Positions 1 through 7,369 of a DNA stretch of 15,048 bases are shown here, one piece after another; positions within the stretch are counted from its first letter, which is position 1, and every line of letters begins with the position of its first letter. The stretch is taken from positions 1 to 15,048 of the forward strand of contig CAZTBB010000044.1 in the NCBI GenBank assembly GCA_964611755.1. The letters are read 5' to 3'. Both the position numbers and the translations under genes were made by a program. The notes beneath the pieces are model-generated. The model was not told the DNA's origin, did no database searches, and saw only the letters and a list, made by a program, of their open reading frames with translations. The stretch is from CAZTBB01 sp964611755. GTDB taxonomy: Bacteria > Pseudomonadota > Alphaproteobacteria > Micavibrionales > Micavibrionaceae.

Positions 1-550
1 AGGTGGTAGCGCACGCCACATGATCTTTATTATTAAGCATAATGGCATCTGTTGCACCGCGCTCGCTGGCTTCCATCACGGCCAAAATATTATCGCCATA
101 ATTACAATTCTTAAACTGGCTTAAGGGTGATCCCTCATTGCGGCGTACACTATTGGCCAGAACCGCATGCACATCCGCAAATTCAGCTGGGCATGGTGTG
201 ATCCGCATTGCCATTTGAACGCTGTAATCATCGGGAATCATCAAGCCCTGCCCCGCTGCGCCGCGGCTAAAGCTTGTATTGATCGCATAACGCTGATTTG
301 GGTCAATAGTATTACGTGCCATCAAGCCCTGCGCAATATCGATCAGGAAATCAACGGATGGTGCTTGCCAGCCTTGAAAAAGCCATTTTGCATGATTGAT
401 TGTCTTCTCAAAATGCATCTGTGGCTGCACAAGCTTGCCCGCATGCACCAGCATTGTATCAAACAGCCCATCACCCAGGCGAATACGATCATGCAATGAA
501 TATACAGCACGGTCTTCGATATAATTCCCATCAAACCAGATCGTGCTCAT
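1..550 (-). CDS. pabC: Class IV aminotransferase, probable 4-amino-4-deoxychorismate lyase (3' end outside window)
   Basis: PLP enzyme that would convert aminodeoxychorismate to p-aminobenzoate and pyruvate in the cytosol, the last pABA step before folate. The visible 183 residues begin MSTIWFDGNY. Near residues 19-33 is the fold-type IV N-terminal signature (HDRIRLGDGLFDTM, compare the family's DRGxxxGDGxFET). The region SQFKNCNYGDNILAVMEA has the PLP-binding lysine at about K147, and ERGATDAIML follows as in this family. The reading frame is open to base 1, so the C-terminal part is outside the window. The start is fixed by an ATGA overlap with the pabA stop, which indicates translational coupling. 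Branched-chain or D-amino-acid aminotransferase is possible from the fold alone; the neighbours pabB and pabA decide for PabC. Family is sure, exact activity likely. Confidence 0.85.
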   Translation of the reverse strand, partial: MSTIWFDGNYIEDRAVYSLHDRIRLGDGLFDTMLVHAGKLVQPQMHFEKTINHAKWLFQGWQAPSVDFLIDIAQGLMARNTIDPNQRYAINTSFSRGAAGQGLMIPDDYSVQMAMRITPCPAEFADVHAVLANSVRRNEGSPLSQFKNCNYGDNILAVMEASERGATDAIMLNNKDHVACATT

Positions 551-1146
551 GCGGCCTCCTTATTATCTGAGGTATGAAACGTCTCCGCCAAGGCAAAGAA
601 GTTTGCCATGATGTCGAGCCCATGCGGGGTCAAAATAGATTCAGGATGAAACTGTACGCCATAAACAGGATGTTTTTTATGAGAGATCGCCATAATTGTG
701 CCGGCCTCTGTGTGCGCCGTTACCTCCAAATCTTTACTCAGGGTGATATCTGTAATCAGCGAATGATAGCGCCCGACCTCCATGGGGCTTGGCAGATCCT
801 TGAACAAACCAGTGCCCTCATGATGAATGGATGAGGCTTGCCCGTGTAATGGTCGATCCGCGCGAATGGTCTGCCCACCATAGGCTTGTCCAATGGCCTG
901 ATGACCAAGACATACCCCTAGAATAGGAATGCGTGATCCAAATTCCTGAATAAGAGGGATGCATATACCCGCCTCATTCGGCGTACAAGGCCCGGGGGAA
1001 AGAATAATGCTTTTGGGATTCAATGCACGCACAGCGTCGATATCGATCTGGTCATTGCGCACCACATGCGTTTGTCCCCCGCTAAGCTCGGCATAGCGTG
1101 CCAGATTGTGCACAAATGAATCGTAATTATCGATAACTAAAATCAT
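547..1146 (-). CDS. pabA: Aminodeoxychorismate synthase glutamine amidotransferase subunit
   Basis: Class I glutamine amidotransferase of 199 aa, the normal length for PabA/TrpG. It hydrolyses glutamine and passes ammonia to PabB. The N-terminus MILVIDNYDSFVHNL is the family hallmark. Other motifs are LSPGPCTPNEAG (about 49-60, oxyanion loop region), GVCLGHQ with nucleophile C79, and GVQFHPES with H167 and E169, so the catalytic triad is complete. The start codon overlaps the pabB stop as ATGA (1143-1146), and its own stop overlaps the pabC start (547-550). PabA and TrpG cannot be told apart by sequence alone. The partner with PIKGT and the following pabC argue for the folate branch, though some bacteria use one amidotransferase for both pathways. 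Confidence 0.92.
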   Translation of the reverse strand: MILVIDNYDSFVHNLARYAELSGGQTHVVRNDQIDIDAVRALNPKSIILSPGPCTPNEAGICIPLIQEFGSRIPILGVCLGHQAIGQAYGGQTIRADRPLHGQASSIHHEGTGLFKDLPSPMEVGRYHSLITDITLSKDLEVTAHTEAGTIMAISHKKHPVYGVQFHPESILTPHGLDIMANFFALAETFHTSDNKEAA

Positions 1147-2546
1147 GAGGCTTTACGCACCTCATTTATATTCTCAAAACTATCGAGCAGGCCGCGCGCC
1201 TTATCCAATGATTCCTGATATTCTGCTGCCGGATCGGACAAAGCCGTAATACCGCCGCCAACCGAAAAACGCACCTGATTATCTTTATAAATCAATGTAC
1301 GGATCAGGATGTTGCTGTCCATAGCGCCATCGCGGCCAATCCAGATCAGTGAACCACAATAAGGGCCACGGCGCTCCACCTCCAATTCATCAATGATCTC
1401 CATAGCACGAATTTTAGGCGCGCCCGTAATTGATCCCCCGGGGAAAGATGCCTTCATCACATCAATAGCATCTTTATCTTGGCTCAATTGACCACGCACC
1501 GTTGAGACCAAATGATGAACACGCGCAAAGCTTTCTAAAACACATAGCCCATCCACACGCACGCTCTGGGCTTCACAGACTTTGGAGAGATCATTGCGCA
1601 AAAGATCGACAATCATAATATTCTCGGCGCGGTCCTTGGTGCTGCTCTCCAGGCTTTCTCTTGATCGCTGATCACGCACAGCATCACTCACATAACGCGG
1701 GCTCGTCCCCTTAATAGGGCGGGTTTCAATGCCTCCCTCCCTATTCATTTGGATGAATCGCTCCGGCGATGCGCTGGCGAGGGTGAAATTATCCCAACAC
1801 ATCAGTGCGGCAAAGGGCGCCGGGTTTCTCTGCCGTAAATTCAAATAATGCGCATGTGGACAAAATCCCTCAGGCACATCGGCACTGAATGCTTGCGTTA
1901 TATTGGCCTGAAAAATATCACCTGCCACAATATAATCCTTTGTGGTTTGAATATGTGCTTCAAAATCAGCGCGTGTGCAATGCGGTTTAAAATCCACACT
2001 AACATGCTGATGCTGTTTCGCCCCTGCTCCGGAGATTAAGCTCTGGAACAATTTATACTGCGCATCTGCCTCCTGCCCTCCCAGACAATTAATTACAAAA
2101 CGGCCTGTATCATTTTTGTGATCATAAGCATAAATTTTAGTATAAAAACCACAAGCAAGATCTTGAATTTGTTGGTTATCTATTGAGGATGTTGGGAGAC
2201 TCTCAATCTGCCGGCCAAGGTCATAACTACACAGACCGAGCAAACCACCGTGAAATGGGGGAAGCGACTCATCCCCATCATACCCAGCATCAAAGCCTGC
2301 CATAAAATTTTGCAAATGCTCAAACACATCCCCGCTTAATATGTCTTGAGAGTCAGGATCGCTGATGATTGTCGTTCCATCTTTATGCTCAATACGTGCA
2401 ACCGGATCCCAAACCATATAGGAATAATGCGCATTTTTATGGCCTTCATCCGCGCTATCAAGCCAGATAAAATAGGGCTGCTTACTCAGACCAGCGTATA
2501 TATCGGCGGGCTTTAAAGCGCCGCAATCAAACTGAAAACATTGCAT
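1143..2546 (-). CDS. pabB: Aminodeoxychorismate synthase component I
   Basis: Chorismate-utilising enzyme of 467 aa that aminates chorismate to 4-amino-4-deoxychorismate using ammonia from PabA. The N-terminal half carries GGLLGLCSYDLGR (about 100-112). The catalytic half shows SASPERF (258-264), PIKGT (277-281), DRAENIMIVDLLRNDL (305-320), FPGGSITGAPKIRAMEIID (368-386) and YCGSLIWIG. The lysine in PIKGT is the residue that separates aminodeoxychorismate synthases from anthranilate synthases (PIAGT), which is why PabB is called here and not TrpE. It lies 22 bp downstream of the helicase gene and overlaps pabA by four bases. The leader has only a weak Shine-Dalgarno match, so coupling to the upstream gene is plausible. 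No extra lyase domain is fused to it; the lyase is the separate pabC. Confidence 0.95.
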   Translation of the reverse strand: MQCFQFDCGALKPADIYAGLSKQPYFIWLDSADEGHKNAHYSYMVWDPVARIEHKDGTTIISDPDSQDILSGDVFEHLQNFMAGFDAGYDGDESLPPFHGGLLGLCSYDLGRQIESLPTSSIDNQQIQDLACGFYTKIYAYDHKNDTGRFVINCLGGQEADAQYKLFQSLISGAGAKQHQHVSVDFKPHCTRADFEAHIQTTKDYIVAGDIFQANITQAFSADVPEGFCPHAHYLNLRQRNPAPFAALMCWDNFTLASASPERFIQMNREGGIETRPIKGTSPRYVSDAVRDQRSRESLESSTKDRAENIMIVDLLRNDLSKVCEAQSVRVDGLCVLESFARVHHLVSTVRGQLSQDKDAIDVMKASFPGGSITGAPKIRAMEIIDELEVERRGPYCGSLIWIGRDGAMDSNILIRTLIYKDNQVRFSVGGGITALSDPAAEYQESLDKARGLLDSFENINEVRKAS

Positions 2547-2568
2547 AGTCTTGGTTTACAACAAAATT

Positions 2569-5352
2569 TTATGTTTTCGAACCAAAAAATGAACCAATCT
2601 CGGAGACGGCTTCATGCAGGCCGCATTTAATCACCTCCGCATCCTTTGGAAAGGCTCCGTAAAGCCTTGATGGCAAGCGACTATCCAGCATCACAAAGAC
2701 GCCTTGATCACTTTGGCGACGGATCAGACGGCCAAAGGCCTGCTTTAATTTCAACCGTGTCAGCATTTCATCATAACGCCGCCCACCAAAGGCGTCCCTA
2801 CGTGCCTTATGCAAGATTGTCGGGCGCGGCCATGGCACACGATCAAAGACAATCAACCGCAGAGACTCTCCCGGCACATCAACACCATCGCGGATCGCAT
2901 CTGTGCCCAGCAAACACGCTTGTTGATCCTCTCGGAACATATCCACGAGCGTTCCCGTATCGGCTGCATCAATATGCTGGGCGTATAAATTCATCCCTCC
3001 TTGCTCGAGACTGCCACTCAATTTCTCATGCACAGCCCGCAAGCGGCTAATCGCTGTAAACAAGCCTAAAGCGCCGCCCTGTGATGCTTGGAATAAGGCA
3101 TTATAGGCGCCACTCACCTGTCCCAAATCATCCTTATTCACATCTTGTAAAACAAAGATGCGCGTTTGTTTTTGATAATCAAAAGGCGATTGAAAATCAG
3201 CACGCATCGGCGCCGCACTCAAATAAGACGCCCCGGAGCGCTCTTGCGCCACCAACCAGTTTTCGGCCTCATCATCCGATCCATCACGCAGCGTGGCCGA
3301 TGTAACCAACATCCCCTGCATAAAGGGTTGCATCGAGGCTGCAAAAGGTTTCATCGGATCTGTATAATGGCGATACATACCGACATCCACTGCACGCCCC
3401 TCAATGCGGTCAATCTCCATCCAATCAATAAAGCCACCCTCGTGGCTGCCTTTTTGCAAATCCCCTAACATGCTAATCCATGCCCCAAGCGTCATGACCG
3501 CGCGCCTCTCCAGACCTTGCGCAACGGCATCCAATCGCTTGCGCGTATCCCCCTCCAGCTCGCCCTGATCATCCTCCAGCTTTTCTTTGATGATCTTAAT
3601 CAAGCGCTGCATTGGCTTTTGAATGGATTTCAAATCTTTTTCCAATCCCTGTGCTCGCTCAAGCACCTCTGGAATAACAGGATACGTATCTGTTTCCAGT
3701 GAATACCCCCCAGCCTGATCCTTTGAGCGCGCCATAACTTGGCTATAAACAGCGGCCAGGAAATGTTCACACGCCCCCTGCATGGATTGATCCCTCAAAC
3801 GCCGGGTCCACCCATCCGATGGCAAGATGCTGGCCGCCATGATGATATCTTCCAAAGCTCTCAAGGCCTCAACATCATCGGCAATCAAATCCTCCACACG
3901 GCGCTTTAATCCACGCGCCCGGCTGCGGCGACCGCCTTCCCCGCCCAAAATCCAGCGCCGCAAATCACGCGTTTCTTGCGCTGTTAAATGCGCGGCATAA
4001 GCACTATCGGCCGCATCAAAGATATGATGCCCCTCATCAAATACATAACGCCCCGGCAAATCCGCACCACCAAGAGCCGATTGGATCATCACAAGAGCAT
4101 GATTAGCCACGACAATCTGCGCCCGCTTGGCCTTTCTGACCGAACGCTCAACAAAACAGCGATGATAATGATCACAGGCCGAGTAAATACATTCACCGCG
4201 CCGATCGGCAAGCCCGCTGGAGTGTTGATAGCCTAGTAAATTAACAAGCCAGCCCGGAAAATCCGCACCGCTGAGATCTCCATCTTTCGTCACAGCCGCC
4301 CAACGGGCCATGATACCCGCGGCAATGGCATTAATCGGATGCTTGGCCAGCTCTGATCCCGCAGCCAGCTCCTCCAAATTTAGCAAGCACAAATAATTTT
4401 CGCGCCCCTTACGAATAGCGGTGCGCGTCTCTTTTAAGGCGGGCGAAGGGTAGATGCGATCAAGTTCTTGGTCAATCTGGCGCTGTAGGTTTTTTGTAAA
4501 GGTCGAGACCCACACACTGCCTTGATTTTTCTCTGCCCAGACCGAGGCAGGTGCCAGATAGCCAAGCGTCTTGCCCGTCCCCGTGCCCGCATCGGCGAGA
4601 ACAACATGCGCCTCCCCCTCTTCATCCACAGGTGAGAAGGCCGCGGCCACTTGCGTCGCATAGCGCATTTGCTCGGGACGTTCTTCTGCTCCCGCCCCCA
4701 GAACAGTACCAAGACGATCCCGCGCCTCTTTTTCGCTAACCCCGTGATGACCGGGCGGCGGTTCAGGCGCTTCTTCTGCCCATTCCGGTAAGTCCTTCCA
4801 GATATTGAGAGCTGTCTTGCCATGAAAGCGCTCTGCCGGATCATAGGTTTGACCAAGCGCACGAAAAACATAAGGTGCCCACACCCAACCTTTGCCTGAC
4901 AACCCCATCACCCGTGCAATCTTAATTGGATCGGCTCTTTCTCTATAAGGATCATTTTGAAGATCCCCCAGAAGCGCGCCGGCAACATCAAATAAAGCAA
5001 AGGGAATATCTTCAGCATCACTCGGAACGTCCAAGCCTAGCGCGCGGCAAAGCCCCTGCGGGGTTGGCAAACAAAAACGCGCCGGATGTACAAAAGCAAA
5101 AAGCTCCAGCACATCAAAGGTCACGCATTCTTCCAGACCCAGCTTTTGGCGTGTAAAAGGCGCATGACAAACAAGTGCCTCTTTTTTATGCAAGATCATG
5201 CGCACCTGATCATTAGGCATGGTTTTCACCTCACCATCAGTCGTGAGCAGAACAGATTGCACCCCGCCCGCATGTACGGCAGCAATGCCAGGAAGTTTCG
5301 GCGCTGAGCTTTGATTTTGCGGAAGATTCATTCCACCACTATAGGACATCAT
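2569..5352 (-). CDS. dinG: DinG/XPD-family ATP-dependent DNA helicase with N-terminal degenerate exonuclease-like domain
   Basis: Superfamily 2 iron-sulfur helicase of 927 aa, expected to unwind DNA 5' to 3' in repair or replication restart. Walker A is AGTGTGKT (255-262, K261) and the DExH box is DEGHH (439-443). Four cysteines match the DinG cluster: C322, then C388-x4-C393-x5-C399, the same C-x4-C-x5-C spacing as the E. coli enzyme. Motif V is near GTDAIRDGVDVPGESL and motif VI is QAFGRLIRR. The first about 200 residues align by eye with DnaQ-type exonucleases (ALVCHAPFTRQKL; DVLELFAFVHPARFCLPTPQGL) but lack the acidic catalytic residues. The start could be M1, M2 or M8; M8 has a purine-rich stretch just upstream. 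The gene lies 32 bp after mscS and 22 bp before pabB on the same strand. The symbol is by family resemblance only. Confidence 0.88.
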   Translation of the reverse strand: MMSYSGGMNLPQNQSSAPKLPGIAAVHAGGVQSVLLTTDGEVKTMPNDQVRMILHKKEALVCHAPFTRQKLGLEECVTFDVLELFAFVHPARFCLPTPQGLCRALGLDVPSDAEDIPFALFDVAGALLGDLQNDPYRERADPIKIARVMGLSGKGWVWAPYVFRALGQTYDPAERFHGKTALNIWKDLPEWAEEAPEPPPGHHGVSEKEARDRLGTVLGAGAEERPEQMRYATQVAAAFSPVDEEGEAHVVLADAGTGTGKTLGYLAPASVWAEKNQGSVWVSTFTKNLQRQIDQELDRIYPSPALKETRTAIRKGRENYLCLLNLEELAAGSELAKHPINAIAAGIMARWAAVTKDGDLSGADFPGWLVNLLGYQHSSGLADRRGECIYSACDHYHRCFVERSVRKAKRAQIVVANHALVMIQSALGGADLPGRYVFDEGHHIFDAADSAYAAHLTAQETRDLRRWILGGEGGRRSRARGLKRRVEDLIADDVEALRALEDIIMAASILPSDGWTRRLRDQSMQGACEHFLAAVYSQVMARSKDQAGGYSLETDTYPVIPEVLERAQGLEKDLKSIQKPMQRLIKIIKEKLEDDQGELEGDTRKRLDAVAQGLERRAVMTLGAWISMLGDLQKGSHEGGFIDWMEIDRIEGRAVDVGMYRHYTDPMKPFAASMQPFMQGMLVTSATLRDGSDDEAENWLVAQERSGASYLSAAPMRADFQSPFDYQKQTRIFVLQDVNKDDLGQVSGAYNALFQASQGGALGLFTAISRLRAVHEKLSGSLEQGGMNLYAQHIDAADTGTLVDMFREDQQACLLGTDAIRDGVDVPGESLRLIVFDRVPWPRPTILHKARRDAFGGRRYDEMLTRLKLKQAFGRLIRRQSDQGVFVMLDSRLPSRLYGAFPKDAEVIKCGLHEAVSEIGSFFGSKT

Positions 5353-5384
5353 GACCCGAGATGGAAAAGCCTAATCGCGTGGTG

Positions 5385-6593
5385 CTATGCTTTTTTCGCA
5401 GATTTCTTTGCAGCTGTGCTTTTCGTCGCTTTTGCTTTTGGCGGCACAAAGGCCTCGGCCTGATCACCGCCGCCCGGCAAACTCTCGATATAAAGCGATT
5501 GCGATGGGAAGGCAAATCCCGTGCCTGCCTTTTCCTCGACGATGTCTTTAATGGCAAAGGCAAAAGCCTCTTTCGCTTCCAGCCACTCACCCCAAACGGT
5601 CGTGTTGGTAAAGCAATACACCATTATATCAATCGATGAGCTGTTAAAGCTATCAACCCGCACAAAGGTCGATACATCTTCTGGTGAGGCAAAAGCATCA
5701 TTCTTGAGAATATAGGCCTCAATCCCATCACGCACGATCTTGAGTTGTTCAATCGTTGTGTCATAGGTAACGCCAATCTTCCAATAAATACGGCGATGGG
5801 TCATGCGCGTAAAATTGGTAACCACCGCATCGGAAAGCATGGCATTGGGCACATGCACGGGCGCCTTATCAAAACGGCGCACACGGGTAGAGCGAAACCC
5901 AATTTGCTCAACGATGCCTTCGACAACACCATCAACAAGAATCCATTCCCCCGGGAAAAAACGCTTTTCTGCCAGAATTGTAATACCGCCAATCAGATTC
6001 TTGAACAAATCCTGCGCCCCCAAAGCCACAGCCGCACCAAACAAACCAAGACCGGCCAGAAGCGGCCCCACGGCAATGCCCCAGACTTCAAGAATAACCG
6101 CCGCACCCACAAAAACAATCAAAACGCGCACGGCTTTGAAAATCCATTCTGCCATGGTCGGGGTCAGCAGCTTTTTCAAGCCGGAAAATGTTTTGCTAAT
6201 CGGCTCAATCGCGCGGTGCAATGACCAGAAAATTACAAAGGCAATCAGCGAGCGGATTACATCGCCATAAACCTCATACGCATTCCCCTCGAGCTCCAGA
6301 TACTGGCCGGCAAAAAAGAGACCCAGAATAATTGGTACGAATTTAACCGGCGGGATCAACGCATCCACAATATGATCATCAATCTTGCTGGATGTTTTAT
6401 CTGTCAATTGATGTAACTTATAGAGCACATATTTACTGAATAGTCCGCGGATCAAAAGAAAGACAAAGAAAATCCCAAGGGCGGTGATGATATTGCCAAT
6501 ATCAACCCCCATAAAGCCATGATTCCATACATCAACAACCTCACCCCAGAAGTCTTTTAAGGTTTCAGTAAAGCCATCCATAGTCATTGTCAT
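5385..6593 (-). CDS. Small-conductance mechanosensitive ion channel, MscS family
   Basis: Inner-membrane channel of 402 aa, expected to open under membrane tension and release solutes after hypo-osmotic shock. Hydrophobic segments lie near residues 32-52, 84-102, 112-130, 155-172 and 176-200. The last one (PLLAGLGLFGAAVALGAQDLFKNLIGG) has the Gly/Ala-rich packing of the MscS pore helix TM3. It runs into the beta domain (EKRFFPGEWILVDGVVEGIVEQIGFRSTRVR), then the alpha/beta cytoplasmic domain. Five membrane segments make it longer than E. coli MscS (about 286 aa). The tail after about 380 is Ala/Lys-rich (AKATKSTAAKKSAKKA). Several start codons are possible (MTMTMDGF); the first has AGG at a suitable distance. 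It diverges from the nitroreductase gene and probably heads the operon with the helicase and pab genes. Confidence 0.92.
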   Translation of the reverse strand: MTMTMDGFTETLKDFWGEVVDVWNHGFMGVDIGNIITALGIFFVFLLIRGLFSKYVLYKLHQLTDKTSSKIDDHIVDALIPPVKFVPIILGLFFAGQYLELEGNAYEVYGDVIRSLIAFVIFWSLHRAIEPISKTFSGLKKLLTPTMAEWIFKAVRVLIVFVGAAVILEVWGIAVGPLLAGLGLFGAAVALGAQDLFKNLIGGITILAEKRFFPGEWILVDGVVEGIVEQIGFRSTRVRRFDKAPVHVPNAMLSDAVVTNFTRMTHRRIYWKIGVTYDTTIEQLKIVRDGIEAYILKNDAFASPEDVSTFVRVDSFNSSSIDIMVYCFTNTTVWGEWLEAKEAFAFAIKDIVEEKAGTGFAFPSQSLYIESLPGGGDQAEAFVPPKAKATKSTAAKKSAKKA

Positions 6594-6647
6594 CTGCGCC
6601 TGTTTTGATTACGTTTCATTAAAGCTATTCTTATAAAGGAAGACATC

Positions 6648-7328
6648 ATGGAAGTACATGCCGGAAAAAAATCACAAGACGTTTTGGATTATCTGCTCCA
6701 ACGCCGCAGCTCAAAAATCGATGACCTTGTCGAACCCGGCCCCTCTGCGGATGAGATTGAAACAATCCTGACAGCCGCAGCCCGTGTTCCCGATCATGGC
6801 CGCATGGTGCCATTTTATTTCCTCATCATTCAAGGCGAGGCACGCACCAAAATTGGCAATAAAATGGCCGCCCTCTATGAAGAGCAAACGCCCGATGCGC
6901 GCGCCGATAAAATCCAAAACGAGAGGGATCGTTTTAATCGTGCCCCACTGATCATTGCGGTTATCTCGCGCGCTCGAAAAGGTAAAAAACCGATCTGGGA
7001 ACAACTGCTCTGCGCTGGCGCCGTCTGCCATAATGCATCACTTGCCGCCCACGCGCTGGGCTATGGTGTCAACTGGGTTACGGAATGGCCAGCCTTCGAT
7101 GCACAGGCTAAAACCTATCTCGGGCTGGATCACCGCGATCATGTAGCTGGATTTCTCTACATTGGCACAGCAAGCGCCCAACAAGATGAGCGTCCGCGCC
7201 CAGATCTTAGCCATATCACAACCACTTGGGATGAGGGCATCACCATCAATAAAGGTGATGATGCTTATGATCAGGAAAAAATAGGCTTTCCTGAAAAAGC
7301 CTTTGATTTTGATCGCATAGAGGAATAA
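6648..7328 (+). CDS. Nitroreductase family protein, YdjA-like
   Basis: Probable FMN-dependent NAD(P)H oxidoreductase of 226 aa; the physiological substrate is unknown. The N-terminal LLQRRSSKIDDLVEPGPS (16-33) carries the FMN-contacting RRS of the family. It is followed by ILTAAARVPDHGRMVPFYFLII (40-61), which closely parallels E. coli YdjA (APDHxxMQPWHF). The C-terminal part, ASLAAHALGYGVNW and VAGFLYIGT, is also typical. The protein is slightly longer than YdjA (about 183 aa), with an acidic tail. The start has a good Shine-Dalgarno (AAGGAAG, about 6 bases before ATG). It is transcribed divergently from mscS across a 54-bp gap and sits 41 bp before the antiporter gene on the same strand, so the two may be cotranscribed. 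Confidence 0.88.
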   Translation: MEVHAGKKSQDVLDYLLQRRSSKIDDLVEPGPSADEIETILTAAARVPDHGRMVPFYFLIIQGEARTKIGNKMAALYEEQTPDARADKIQNERDRFNRAPLIIAVISRARKGKKPIWEQLLCAGAVCHNASLAAHALGYGVNWVTEWPAFDAQAKTYLGLDHRDHVAGFLYIGTASAQQDERPRPDLSHITTTWDEGITINKGDDAYDQEKIGFPEKAFDFDRIEE

Positions 7329-7369
7329 TTCCTCTGGATTTTCTGCCCTGCGGGATTATCATATTGGCT

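Noticed and set aside
167..499. 110-residue plus-strand frame rich in His and Cys
   Set aside because: It is antisense to pabC, whose PLP lysine and class IV motifs are visible on the other strand.
547..2546. Anthranilate synthase (trpE/trpG) of a tryptophan operon
   Set aside because: The large subunit has PIKGT, the aminodeoxychorismate synthase form, and the next gene is a class IV aminotransferase. No trp genes are near.
4434..4871. 145-residue basic frame on the minus strand
   Set aside because: It is another frame within the helicase gene, with Arg/Lys-rich noise and no start signal or domain.
5745..6270. Two overlapping plus-strand frames of about 155 residues
   Set aside because: Both are antisense to the pore and beta domains of the MscS gene, which is clearly the coding strand.
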